A program made the translations under genes and the position numbers. Under the pieces are notes generated by a model that saw nothing but the letters and a program-made list of their open reading frames with translations, searched no databases and was not told the DNA's origin. Of a stretch of DNA of 16,938 nt, positions 1 through 10,111 are shown one piece after another. How positions within the stretch are numbered: position 1 is the stretch's first letter; each line of letters opens with the position of its first letter. The stretch spans positions 1 to 16,938 of the forward strand of contig JACGCK010000538.1 of NCBI GenBank assembly GCA_014925825.1, read 5' to 3'. The stretch comes from Pholiota molesta (taxonomy: Eukaryota; Basidiomycota; Agaricomycetes; Agaricales; Strophariaceae).

Positions 1-675
1 TACAGGCCAACACTATGATATTATACCCAATTCGGTTTTCCTCTAGAGTCTCTTGGGCATGTGTGTACGATAGCATGAGATGTATGATTTCATTGTAGAA
101 CTGTTGATATTCAAACTATAACCCTACTAGGCTACAAGTTACTTGTGTACTACCATTGTGTACAACCTACAACTCTTATCATATAACTGTTCAGGTTATA
201 TGTGACGTTGTCTGCTTTTAAGTATCCTTTAAAGTCCCAATTTCATCAGCATTTCTTCCAAAAGGTTGTGTTTTGAAACACACAAACTTGAATGGCTCTG
301 GGTGTGCTTAGATGTTGAGTAACTGAGTTTTTGAGCGTTTAAGCCCATCGTTGTTATTTTAATGCTCAAATACTCATAAGCATGGATAAATCTCATCCAC
401 AAAGCAGTCCAAGGCGTTGCGCCGATGGGTCTATGAAACATTTGCTTCCGTCTCTAAGTACATAGATCGTTTATGACCCGTGCGAAAATTCATTTACTGA
501 TGTGCGACTTAAAACCCCCGGTCATCGGCATCATGCATGCCTTATCTAGAACATGCAGCAGGCTATCAAGGTGAGAAAATCGGGACTTGACTTCGTTCGT
601 TGTACTCGTCCGACTTCTACTCACCTACAAAGGACATTCTGGAGTCGGGCGTAGAGTTGCTCATGATCCCAGGAA
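1..675. other. Upstream region without recognisable gene
   Basis: No open frame here resembles a known protein. A small perfect inverted repeat, CATATAAC / GTTATATG with a 7-nt loop, lies at 180-202. Near the right end, 571-632 has the form of a short GT-AG intron (gtgaga at its start, ctacaaag at its end, 62 nt). It could be a 5'-UTR intron of the BTB gene, because the BTB frame has a stop at 664-666 and so cannot extend into it. The rest is AT-rich intergenic sequence in which I see nothing further. Confidence 0.5.
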
Positions 676-1717
676 ATGATGACTATACGCCCAATATCGG
701 CCCCGCATCCATTTGACAACTCAGCGGCAGATGTAATCCTACGATCATCCGACAAGGAACCAACCGACTTCCGAGCCTTCAAATTACTGTTGTCTCTTGC
801 CTCACCATTCTTTTCCGAAATATTCACGCTCCCTCAGCCGACGGATCCAAACGCATCCATCTACTCCGATGAGTGCGTCGACGATCCTGATACACCAATC
901 ATTCAGATGACAGAGGACAAGCAAACACTACAGTTATTACTTGGGCTCTGCCTTCCCATCAGTATCCACGAAACTCCCAGATTCTCTTCCTTACAAGAAA
1001 TTCAGAAAGTTCAAGAAGCAGCCTTTAAATTCGAGATGGAAGGCATCCAGAAATATTTGCGAGCCGAGCTGGTTTTACCACGCTTCATTGAGTCGCAACC
1101 TTTGAGGGTATTTGCTATTGCCTACCGCTACGGCTGGGACTTAGAAGCAAGAAAGGCCGCACGATATACCCTGAGACATCCCATCACGAATATTGCATTT
1201 GTTTCAGAGCTGGAATATATTTCCGGGGCAACATTTTATAGGTTGCAGGAATATCATCGTATGTGCGGCGAAGTAGCCAGCTCGCGTGCGCTGCTCCAGC
1301 CAGCACTCGCCGAACAGCACGACATTTGGACGTGGATCACTTGCAAGCGGTGCCCAGCCGTCTGGAATGCAAACAGTCTCAGCAATACAAATTACCCGCC
1401 AGCCCGGAAATGGTGGACGCAATGGATAGAAGACATAGCCGAGGAACTGCGGATTAAGCCATGGGGAGAAACTGTCAGGAAATGGGACATTCTCAAAAAG
1501 GCGCAAGCGCAGGCAGCTGGGTGCCCGAACTGCGGTAAACGTGCAGCTGAAGACCTAGAGGCATTTTCACTAATGCTTGCCGTTGAGATAGAGAGGGATA
1601 TTTCAATGGTCTTGTTTCATTTACATGACAAAAAGGTGCTCTTTTTAACGCAATATTGTCTAGGTTGATTTGGATCTCAACCTCGACGATTGGAGCTCGG
1701 CGTCAACGATAGACTAA
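676..1717 (+). CDS. BTB/POZ domain protein
   Basis: BTB proteins usually dimerise and many act as substrate adaptors for Cullin-3 ubiquitin ligases; the target of this one is unknown. The BTB fold is at about residues 15-130: a 'DVILRSSD' opening strand, then 'FRAFKLLLSLASPFFSEIF', the usual BTB core. The C-terminal half holds two Cys pairs, CKRC (C223, C226) and CPNC (C283, C286), which could form a four-Cys zinc site and recur in this fungal subfamily. An in-frame stop at 664-666 supports the start at 676 (Met-Met). Read without splicing, the frame ends at 1668 (330 aa). I prefer an intron at 1609-1663, giving the acidic end ISMVDLDLNL and a stop at 1715-1717 (328 aa), because the unspliced tail is unlike the family. 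Upstream 5'-UTR splicing is possible. It lies head-to-tail with the F-box gene. Confidence 0.85.
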
Positions 1718-2143
1718 TATGCCTCGTTTGAGTGTGGCACTAGCTTGCAATGTGTAAAATACTTTCTGCTCATAGTATTATAAACAGAATATTTCTATGG
1801 GCGCAATTGAGTGCTGCGTACAGCTTGAGCTTGAGCTTGACTGGTGTCGCGCAGGCGCCAAGCTGACGCGCATCATCGCGCATGTCGCGGCTAGTACTGC
1901 GCGGGAATATATGAAGGTACCTCTTCCTGCGGCACAGCCTCCGCAGGTTCTTTCCGACAAATGTTCAAAATGAACCAACTCTCTTCAGCGCCTCAACCGC
2001 ATCTGTCTCTTATATCCTCGATCAACATTAGAAAACCGGCCTAAAGATACAATCGACTTACATGCAAGACCTTTAGGTGATTCTCAAAACTAATTTTTCG
2101 TTTATTTTAATAAATACTCAATCCATATAGATCAGGATTCAGC
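1718..2143. other. Intergenic region, F-box gene promoter
   Basis: This 426-bp stretch separates two head-to-tail genes. It contains a triple GCTTGA repeat near 1824-1841, followed by a CpG-rich patch (about 1847-1902) with several CGCG/GCGC words, unlike the AT-rich surroundings. A/T-rich sequence with TTTATTTTAATAAATA (about 2100-2116) sits just upstream of the F-box start and may hold the core promoter. No coding sequence is recognised. Confidence 0.45.
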
Positions 2144-3793
2144 ATGTCCAAAGAACTTTCGAACCTTGAGCTTGAGCAGCCGTACATCGACAACTTGCCA
2201 GACGAGCTGCTTGGATCTATACTTCTATTCAACGCTCTCAAATGTCACGATGGAGAAAGTAATATTCACGATCCTCATTCAACGACTTTGCGCGCCATTC
2301 TCGTTTGCAAGAGATGGAACACGGTTGGCATGAACTACCCTGCCCTTTGGAGTCGTATTATCGACTACGAAAGACATCCACCAGCCTGGATTAAAGAACT
2401 GATACGTCGCTCCAAGACAGCTCCTTTGGATGTCGGAGAAGACTCAGTTTTCAAACACATCCAGTTAAGGAACCCCCGCGCTCAGCCAGTTCTGGAGCAC
2501 ATCTTCGAACAGACCGCACGCATTCGAACGCTCAGTTTACAGATACGACTCGCGCCATGGGACTATATCTGCAAGAACTTCCTGCAACACCCAGCTCGGA
2601 GCCTCGAATATCTGAATCTGATCACCTCCTGTCCTTTCCCCGACTGCCTTTATCCTGGTCCCCTTTTATCTAATGATGCCCCCAACCTGCGAAAGCTGCA
2701 TCTGCAGCGTTGCCTTATTGACTTCTCTTCCCCCGTTCTGTTTAACTTAACGGAGCTTTCAATTTTGGACATCCTGGCCCCTGGTATATTGTCCCTGCGA
2801 AAGCCTGACCATCCCCTCAAAACTGCTCCTACCGTCTCAAAATGGATTGCAATCGTTCAGCAGATGCCAGGACTTAAATACCTGACTTTGAGCAACTCTA
2901 TCACGCCTTCTGAAGATAATGATTCCATTCCCACTGCCCAACTTCCTAACCTTCTGTTTCTCACTGTCGGCGCTAGATTTCAAGACGGCGCTGCCCTTCT
3001 CAACCACCTTTCCATTTCCAGGACATGTGGCATTCGTTTGAGGTTCAGTTGTAATCGATCAAGCTCGGACCTGGACGGCGTGAAATTGTTGTCTTTCCTT
3101 GGAAATCAGCTTACGCATTGGCCGCAAGATGTGGATAATCGTTACATTCAAGCCAAGATCCTCAGTGGTGATCGCATTCACTTTGGCAACTCCCGACGTG
3201 TCGGGTACATTTGGGACATGACCGAGGAGGCCGTCATTGAAGAGCACTCCAAGAGTTCTCGCGATCCATTGGTGTGGCTTGTACTCTCGCTTGACAACTC
3301 GGAAGACACGGCTGTGTTCTTTAATCAGTTGCTTGCATTGTATGATTGCACCTTTCCCACAACTACAACCCTCGATCTATGGTTTGATGAAGAATATGCG
3401 CATACTCTCTCTAACCCAATGCGCTTGCTCAACATTTTGCGCTCATTCACAGCGGTCAAAACTCTCAATCTCTTGGAGCGTTCACCCCTCTACCTCCTTC
3501 CACTTCTCCAATCGCTATCACTACCTGGACAGCCCCTCCTTCCAGCTCTTCGTTCTTTGCGCTTGACGCGCACCGATTTCGAAGATCAGCAGCGGACGGC
3601 GTATTTCACCGTCATTGCTTTCCTCATCTGGCGCGCTCAAATTCACATTCCGCTCATCGACTTGCAGATCATCGAGAGCAAGATAAGCAAGGAAACTGAA
3701 GATTCACTGGCGCGTATTGGGGGTGTGAAGGTCACTCTAGGCTCGCTGCAAATGAGGCCGTTTGAGGATGCTTCGGAAGCGGCCAGTAATTGA
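2144..3793 (+). CDS. F-box domain protein with leucine-rich C-terminal region
   Basis: This is a likely substrate-receptor subunit of an SCF (Skp1-Cullin1-F-box) ubiquitin ligase. The F-box-like motif is at about residues 15-75: 'IDNLPDELLGSIL', then 'LRAILVCKRWNTVGMNYPALWSRI', the classic LPxE/L...C+xW....P.LW pattern, with a short insertion between the two halves. The rest (about residues 90-540) has irregular leucine-rich segments such as 'RTLSLQIRLAP', 'SLEYLNLITS', 'NLRKLHLQRC' and 'GLKYLTLSNS', typical of Agaricomycete F-box proteins. The gene appears intronless (549 aa), unlike most others in the window. The start is the first ATG of the frame and leaves a complete F-box. The family expands rapidly in mushrooms and individual targets are rarely known. 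It ends convergently with ADE1. Confidence 0.88.
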   Translation: MSKELSNLELEQPYIDNLPDELLGSILLFNALKCHDGESNIHDPHSTTLRAILVCKRWNTVGMNYPALWSRIIDYERHPPAWIKELIRRSKTAPLDVGEDSVFKHIQLRNPRAQPVLEHIFEQTARIRTLSLQIRLAPWDYICKNFLQHPARSLEYLNLITSCPFPDCLYPGPLLSNDAPNLRKLHLQRCLIDFSSPVLFNLTELSILDILAPGILSLRKPDHPLKTAPTVSKWIAIVQQMPGLKYLTLSNSITPSEDNDSIPTAQLPNLLFLTVGARFQDGAALLNHLSISRTCGIRLRFSCNRSSSDLDGVKLLSFLGNQLTHWPQDVDNRYIQAKILSGDRIHFGNSRRVGYIWDMTEEAVIEEHSKSSRDPLVWLVLSLDNSEDTAVFFNQLLALYDCTFPTTTTLDLWFDEEYAHTLSNPMRLLNILRSFTAVKTLNLLERSPLYLLPLLQSLSLPGQPLLPALRSLRLTRTDFEDQQRTAYFTVIAFLIWRAQIHIPLIDLQIIESKISKETEDSLARIGGVKVTLGSLQMRPFEDASEAASN

Positions 3794-4096
3794 ATGCTGG
3801 ACCATCGTTATGAGCGGAGGACAAGTAAATTAATCGTAATGTTGTGGACTTCATCATAAATATTGAAATAGCTACCAATGACAATCTTCTATAGACTCCT
3901 CCATCATGATCATATTAAGTTGGCCTTCTTGCTCTTTGAATGCTCATACACTCCTTAGCGGTTGGAAATTATCGAATTTATGATACTGATAATCAACGCG
4001 ATGAATTGAACTTGATGGAGGACTAAGTAAACGGAGAGATAGAAAAAAGAAATAAGGTTCTAAATAAGACAATCAATAAAATAATACTCCAGTTAC
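3794..4096. other. Convergent 3' region of F-box gene and ADE1
   Basis: This 303-bp AT-rich spacer lies between two converging genes. It must hold both poly(A) regions; A/T-rich words such as AATAAATA-like sequence near 4071-4085 are candidates for the ADE1 side. No gene is seen. Confidence 0.5.
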
Positions 4097-5187
4097 TTAT
4101 ACAGTGAGCAGATCGACGGCTTCTGCGTATCTTTGTTTTGTCCCTTTGACAATATTTTCGTCGATGACCCATCCTTCACCTTCTTTTCCAGGCGGGCCAC
4201 TTTCTAACCCTTTACGAAAACCCACGCTCACCAGCCAGTCACGAAGGTATTGCTTGTCAAAACTAGGTTGGGCGCCTCCTGGTTTGTATTCGTCCAATGG
4301 CCAATAGCGAGATGAATCCATTGTCAAGAGTTCATCGATGAGAATGAGCTTCTTTTCGGAGCCTTCAGAAACGAGACCAAATTCAAATTTCGTGTCTGCG
4401 AGTATGAGTCCACGAGTCAAAGTGTAGTCGGATGCGGTGGTGTAGAGCTTCAATGCAGCTGTGGAGATCTGATTATACAGTTCTTGACCAACTAACTTGG
4501 CGGCTATAAATCTTCTCAGAAAATTCGATGTTTCGAAGTAGTAAATTCTTACCTTGCTCGGGAGAGATATTCTCGTCATGAGCGCCTTGTTCTGCCTTCG
4601 TTGAAGGGTGAAGATGGGCTGCGAAAGCTTCTGTCCTTCCACAAGGCCTTCGGGCATCGGAATTCCATGGACCGTTCCACTTTTCTTGTATTCAGACCAT
4701 GCAGAGCCTTGGGAAGGGTTGATGAGGAAATTTAAGCAAGATGCTTAGCGGAAGCATACCAGCCAAATAACCTCTAACAATTGCCTCGAGAGGAACAACC
4801 TCAGCCTTCTTGACAAGCATTGCCCTTCCATCCAGTTGGTCCTTATATTTTCGTACCTCCTCTGGCATCTCATCTATGTTTGCAGTGATGAAGTGATTGG
4901 GAATGATATGTCCGAGTTTGCGAAACCAGAACAGCGATATTTGGGTCAAAAGTTTTCCTTTATCTGGGATACCCTATATCGATTGAGCGTGAATCGAATG
5001 CGAAAGGGTGCATATATGCGCTGAGGCAGTCTGAACCCACGTTTTGGAGGATGACATCGTACGCGGAGATCCTGTCGGACGCGACAAACAACAGATGATC
5101 TAGTGAGGAGGTGGAATAGATATCTCGCACTTTTCCTCTTGAAATTAGAGTCAATTCGGGAAGATCAGAGTTTATCAGGGTCGTCAT
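4097..5187 (-). CDS. ADE1: Phosphoribosylaminoimidazole-succinocarboxamide synthase (SAICAR synthetase)
   Basis: The enzyme joins CAIR and aspartate using ATP to make SAICAR in de novo purine synthesis in the cytosol. Four exons on the minus strand fit the family: 5187-5041, 4973-4760, 4707-4553 and 4503-4097, with introns of 67, 52 and 49 nt. The N-terminus has the signature '[13 protein letters not shown]' and '[10 protein letters not shown]'; exon 2 has '[13 protein letters not shown]'; exon 4 has the second signature 'LADTKFEFG'. The inferred length is about 307 aa, normal for fungal Ade1. Exon 3 is out of frame as given: after 'LSQPIFT' the conserved continuation ([17 protein letters not shown]) appears only if one base is added in the GGG run at 4606-4608, after which the splice phases match. 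I take this as a sequence error. A TGACTC core (5256-5251 on the minus strand) lies about 64 bp upstream; in budding yeast this is the Bas1/Gcn4 core, but its use here is unproven. Confidence 0.95.
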
Positions 5188-6479
5188 ATTGGCAGGATGG
5201 AGGTTGAGCGCAACACTGCAAGGCGATCCGCAATTTTTGTACGTAGGACGGAGTCAGATGGATCCGGAGGCATCCTGTCTGCGGTGACATCGGTCCGCCA
5301 CCCCGGCGACAAAATTCTGTCAACGGCATTCCCCGTTTCGGGATGCATTCCAACGGAACACAACCAACTTCGACAATCTCAACCACCACCACATAGACTT
5401 GCTATGATTTTTGCTCTACTTATCCTGGATCCATGGTCCGGAACCCTCTGTATCAGTGTCGATCAAACAGAATATTCTCAGTCGCGGGAGCCGCATGGAA
5501 GCTGCAGATACTTTGCACTGAATTTGTTTTCTTGATTGCTCTGACATAGCTCTGATATGATCCTGCATCTTTCATGTGAGGATTTTGGATATATTAATTG
5601 GAACTGAAGTATTGAAAAACTAGGTATAGCACCACCTGATTTATCTACGAGCCTGGTAAGCGCTCATGCATCATCTGTCCATCAATCTGTTTCCAACGAC
5701 TCTGTTCGATAGCTCTAAAGTGACGCGCTCAATGTCACATAGCCGCATCATCGCCGCCCAGACGTGCAGTTTTTATTCGTTGAATTGACTTTGTGCCCTC
5801 CTCTGACTTGTCATACATTAAGACGAGTCGAAGGAGCACTTTGTTTTGGCTTGTCTGGCTGCCAAAGAATGTTAACAGCTTGTCAGGCAATCTCGAAAAG
5901 TATTTTTTGGGTGATTTACATTCCGGATTCATGGTTGAGAGTTACTACGGACGCATGAATAGGAACTATGCTCTGGGACAGGCATAGCCTATACCAATTC
6001 AGATGCATCAGGAAAATAATGCCAAAAAAAATACAAATATACTGGCTGGAGCACTGCCGCTGCATCTGTTGTCCTTTTGAATTCTGGTCTGGTTCCCGGC
6101 AAGGGTTCCCATGTCCGGCCAACGGAAAAGAAAGGTACAGCAGACAAAACTGACAAAACTGACTATCCAATGGGGTCGTCCAGTCACTTATAAATCGAAG
6201 TACTTAATAGGTGTTTGAACGTTCAAATCTCTATCTCTATCTTGATCTAGAAATTTATGGTTTAAAATTCTCTACTATGGTCATTCAAAAATGTAAACAC
6301 CTTTGACTGAATTTCAGATGATTTGCGAGATGACAAGGTAAATGGGCGTTGGTGAACGCTGCAGAACCCACCTAGGCTATGACACATGACTGGCTGAGTT
6401 TCAATTAGCAATGGACGTTCTTGAGTAGCCGAAGGTATTAGGTGGTGGAACCAATCTCAGGCTTAGCTTTTCCGCGAAC
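5188..6479. other. Divergent promoter region between ADE1 and AP180 gene
   Basis: This 1.29-kb stretch is the longest gene-free interval. Small open frames at 5197-5535 and around 5735-6170, on both strands, overlap each other and show no recognisable domain or exon pattern. On the AP180 side there is a CCAAT box at 6167-6171, a TATAAAT at 6189-6195, a tandem duplicate of GACAAAACT (6143-6160) and a palindrome TTTGAACGTTCAAA (6214-6227). The ATG at 6480 is almost 300 bp from the TATA-like word, leaving room for a long or spliced 5' UTR. On the ADE1 side the only notable word is the TGACTC core. Confidence 0.45.
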
Positions 6480-8877
6480 ATGTCCAGTTTCGACAAGGTC
6501 GTCAAACTGGCCTGCAAGCCAAAGGCTGCACCCCCTAAGGCCAAAGTCAGTCTCTAAATAGCGCTTTTCCTCCTCTCGACTGATGTAAATTCGCCCAGTA
6601 CATAGACCCCATCATAGCCGCGACCTGGTCCGATGATGGTGCGGTCCACGATGTCTGCAGAGCGCTATCGCCTCGACTTCGAGAACCCAATGTCATTGTA
6701 TGTCATGTTCTGATTCTTGTTTCTTGTATCCTCCTTTTTCTTAATAGTGACGTCTTCCTAGATAGTATTCAAGGCTTTGATCGTTCTTCACACCATGATA
6801 CGGAATGGCGCAACGGACAATGTATTGTCTTACCTATCATCCAACGACGTTCTGCGATTGAGGAATGTATCTACGAGCAACTGGGATGGTATTTGATTTT
6901 TTTCGAACTCGGATGACAATCTTGTTGACGATGAATTTGACAGGTTACGCTGCCCCTCAGAACTTGCAAAACTATGCGCTGTACCTTGAATCAAGAATTC
7001 GCGCATACAAAGACCTCAAGCATGATGCAGTCAGAGTTCAAGCAGAGTCCAACCGCGATATGCGCAATTCCGCGTCCATAGAGGAGGAAGGATACCGTGG
7101 TAGGAAAGATCGTAACGCCAAAGCCTCTGCATCGGCACCGGCTAGAAGCAAGACAATAATGGGGAGAAAACTACGCTCTATGACGGTAGAGAAAGGTCTT
7201 CTTAGGGAGACAAAAGCTGTTCACAATATGATCGATGCATTGGTTGAATGCCGGGTGTGTGTATAATCCCATTCCGTCATATCATCTTATTAAGCCGTCC
7301 GACAGTTCTACCTTGATGACTTAGAAGACGAATTAACGATTACTGCCTTACGTATGCTCGTTAAGGATTTGTTAATCCTTTTCCAAGCTGGAAACGAAGG
7401 AGTCATCAATGTTTTGGGTACGCCGCTCGTATCTAATCCATTGAACACCCCTAAATTTCTCACAACGCTCAGAGCACTACTTCGAAATGTCTCGCGTGGA
7501 TGCGGCTGAAGCTTTGAAAATTTATCGTCATTTTTGCAAGCAGACGGAGTACGTCGTCGAATATCTCGGCGTTGCGAAGAAACTGCAGAACTTGTTAAAC
7601 GTGTCGATACCTAACTTGAGACACGTACGTCAGTGCAGGTTCCCGTACTATTTCATCTGATTCCCTTTCCTTTAGGCTCCTGTCTCCTTAGCTGGTGCAC
7701 TTCAAGAGTATCTTGATGATCCTAATTTCGAACAGAATAGGATTGAATACAAAACGAACAAAGACATCGGAGAACGTGGAAAGAAGGGAGGCGCCACTGG
7801 AGGGAAAACTGCTCGTAAGTATAGTTTCAAAACGAAATGCAGTATATTTACCGATCTTTCGACAAGCCTCATCGTCTCTCTCTGATGGCAAGTCATCATC
7901 GCCTCCAAAGGTGTCATTTTCCGACGCCAGTAAAGATCCTTCGTCTTCTAAACCAGACAGGAACGTGCAAGACTTTTTTTCTGCTATCGAGGAAGAACAA
8001 CCCACAATGTTCAATCCCAGTACGAACAGGTGAATTCCCTATTTACCTTCAACCAGCCATAGTATTAATTCGTCAATTAAGTCCAAATGTCGCATATTTC
8101 CAACAGCAAGGAGCTGCTAACCCTTTCGCTCAAATGGCTATGGCAACGGGTCAACCTTTCATACAACAGCCTCAATTATCTGCCCAGCCGACCGGTTTCA
8201 TCATGCCTCAGCAAACTGCTATGCCGCAGCCCAATCCATTCAGTACTTTCTTAGCTCCTCAAATACCCCAGCAAACGGGCCACAGACCGTTTTCCTCGTA
8301 TTTACAACCGCAGCAAACAGGTTTTGTTCAACAAGCTCAACCGACTGGTTTCAATCCCCAACAACAATCAACTCCTTTCAACCAACAATCCGCCCAAGGA
8401 AACTTTTTGCAACCACAGGCGACGGGCGCCAATCCTTTCCGACAGAGCATGATGATACCCCAATCTACGGGCATGGCTTTGTTCGGTGGAGCCAATACCC
8501 AAGGCCAATTCCCTGGTAATCAAGCAGCGCCTGCGCTGTCCACGCAGACTGGAATTAGTTCTTCTACTTCGTTCCCAACAGGAGTTTCGTCCTTCTCGCA
8601 ATCACAAGGCCCTTCATCTGCTTCAGCTCTCGCGCCCAACCCCTCTGTCTTTGGGCCTTCAGGGCTAAATGGTACTCCTGCGCGACCTGCTTCCACTCCT
8701 CTGACTGCATCATCCGCTTCTTCGAATTTGCAGCCTGTTAAGACGCATGTCACAGGCACGAAAAATCCCTTCGGACCTATTGTCACCGCTCCTCCTCCTG
8801 TACCCAAACCGCCTACTCTCTTTGAATTGTCTATGGGCAATGTTTCCAATCCAGGGCAACAACAACAACAACCACCC

Positions 8878-8912
<35 letters not shown>

Positions 8913-9756
8913 ATCTACCGGGCTTAATAATTTCTCCTTCAACAATAGTGCGCTGAGTCCAGGAGGAACGGACATCTCCAGTATTGCATCATCGTTTGCT
9001 TTCGCCAATAAGGCTAAACCTACGCCTTCGTCGGGTGATGGGTCTGTTACAGCTCAAAATACGACAACCACCGCCTTTACAACTACCAATGAAACAGGTT
9101 CGACCTATTCAAATTCGTTATTCGCTTCCTCGCTATCTAGCCAACCTACCGGCACGACAAGCACTTCCACTCCTTCAGCTCAGGCGCCAGTGAAGTCTCA
9201 CCTCACGGGTTTTACAGGCCTCAAACCTTTCAAACCATCGTCGTCTTTTGGCGCTTCTTTACTGGAGTCTCTACCGACGATTACTGGGTCGGCGCCCACT
9301 ACTCCTTCTGTGTCAGGTCTCCCATCAGATACTGGGACGAACGCATTTAATGCAACGAACCCACCGAACACTTTCACATCAACAAGTTTCCTTTCATCTC
9401 CTACAACCATGTCTCCTGCTGGTCCCTCTACCAATGTTCCAAATGGGCTTCAAGGGAATAACTTCAATTTCTTGAATAGCCAACCCAATGGCGCAACTGG
9501 CGGCTTTACAGGTGGATCGACATTAGGTGTTGGCCTTAGACCACAAGTAACAGGAGGAGGATCTGCCAATCCTTTCCGTGCTTCAATGGCCACAGGACTC
9601 TCTACCGGTGGTGCACCAAGCTTTGGATCCTCACCTTTTCCTTTCCAGTCTTCGCCTTCTTCTGGATTACCGTCAAACGTTGGCCAGCCGTTCGGGAACA
9701 ACATGATGGGAAACCAACAACGTCCTCAACAAAATACCACGAACTCATTAATATAA
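6480..9756 (+). CDS. AP180/CALM-type clathrin assembly protein (ANTH domain)
   Basis: This endocytic adaptor binds PI(4,5)P2 at the plasma membrane and recruits clathrin and EH-domain proteins (Yap1801/Yap1802 family). Nine exons: 6480-6545, 6599-6697, 6762-6888, 6944-7254, 7306-7417, 7473-7624, 7676-7814, 7867-8029 and 8082-9756; all phases join, giving about 947 aa. The ANTH domain fills about residues 5-310. It begins with the basic lipid-binding stretch 'KLACKPKAAPPKAKY', followed by 'IAATWSDDGAVHDVCRALSPR', 'FKALIVLHTMIRNG' and 'FYLDDLEDEL'. The tail is low in complexity (Gln, Pro, Ser, Thr), with five NPF motifs (8119, 8233, 8431, 8764 and 9568), a Q5-PP-Q12 tract and many x-x-Q-x-T-G sites. 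The last junction (8030-8081, ending ttaag) is the least certain; I chose it because it is the only acceptor giving the right phase before 'YFQQQGAANPF'. No frame breaks are seen over 2.8 kb of coding sequence. Confidence 0.93.
8857..8913 (+). repeat. CAA/CAG repeat encoding polyglutamine
   Basis: A mixed CAA/CAG run in the AP180 tail encodes five Gln, two Pro and twelve Gln. The mix of codons limits slippage compared with a pure repeat. Glutamine-rich tails are common in fungal endocytic adaptors. On the opposite strand it produces a spurious poly-Cys or poly-Leu open frame. Confidence 0.9.
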
Positions 9757-10111
9757 AGTTTACTGTGTCTCTTCTTTTTGTGGTGAATTCTGAGGCGGAT
9801 GGCCGGTGTTTTTCTTTGACTTGGATAATGGGACACTTGTCTTACATATATGTAGTTTTTTTTTGCTGTCTTATTTATTTATTTTGTACACTTTCTTTGC
9901 GTTAGCTCAATGAACTCCTTTTACCTTGTTTATTGTCATGATCACGCTTTGTCTTTGCCACTCCTTCAATCCATGCATAACCCAATTTTGGCATCGTGAC
10001 ACTTTTCTCACCATCCATTCTCTATCCACCACCTTCACTCTCCGCCTTCACTTTGCTCGGCACTTTGTATATACCCACCGCATACCTCAAAAGCGTTTCA
10101 TATCCTGCTGA
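9757..10111. other. AP180 3' region and histone-chaperone promoter
   Basis: The first 130 bp hold the likely AP180 3' end: the palindrome TACATATATGTA (9843-9854), which matches yeast-type poly(A) efficiency elements, then a T-run and a TTAT tandem (about 9871-9884). The remainder is pyrimidine-rich and leads into the next start codon. I see no other gene. Confidence 0.5.

Noticed and set aside
229..441. Minus-strand open frame of 70 codons near the left edge
   Set aside because: No similarity recognised and no supporting signals.
4553..4657. Programmed frameshifting as the reason for the ADE1, PRO2 and ATP1 breaks
   Set aside because: The sites share no slippery heptamer or downstream structure, and each is fixed by a single base in a short run or doublet, as expected of sequencing error.
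5165..5392. Minus-strand open frame of 75 codons overlapping the ADE1 start in another frame (possible uORF)
   Set aside because: No conserved features, and nothing shows that transcription begins so far upstream of ADE1.
5735..6170. Overlapping small open frames on both strands in the ADE1-AP180 spacer
   Set aside because: They have no recognisable domain, no consistent exon structure and contradictory strands, and are best explained by chance in AT-rich DNA.
6214..6229. GTTCAAATC resembling a tRNA T-loop, inside palindrome TTTGAACGTTCAAA
   Set aside because: No acceptor stem, D-arm or A box fits around it. A 14-bp palindrome is expected about once in a window of this size.
8520..9008. Long antisense open frame with poly-Cys and a second antisense frame with poly-Leu
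   Set aside because: Both are mirror readings of the CAA/CAG tract and the low-complexity AP180 tail, which is clearly coding on the plus strand.
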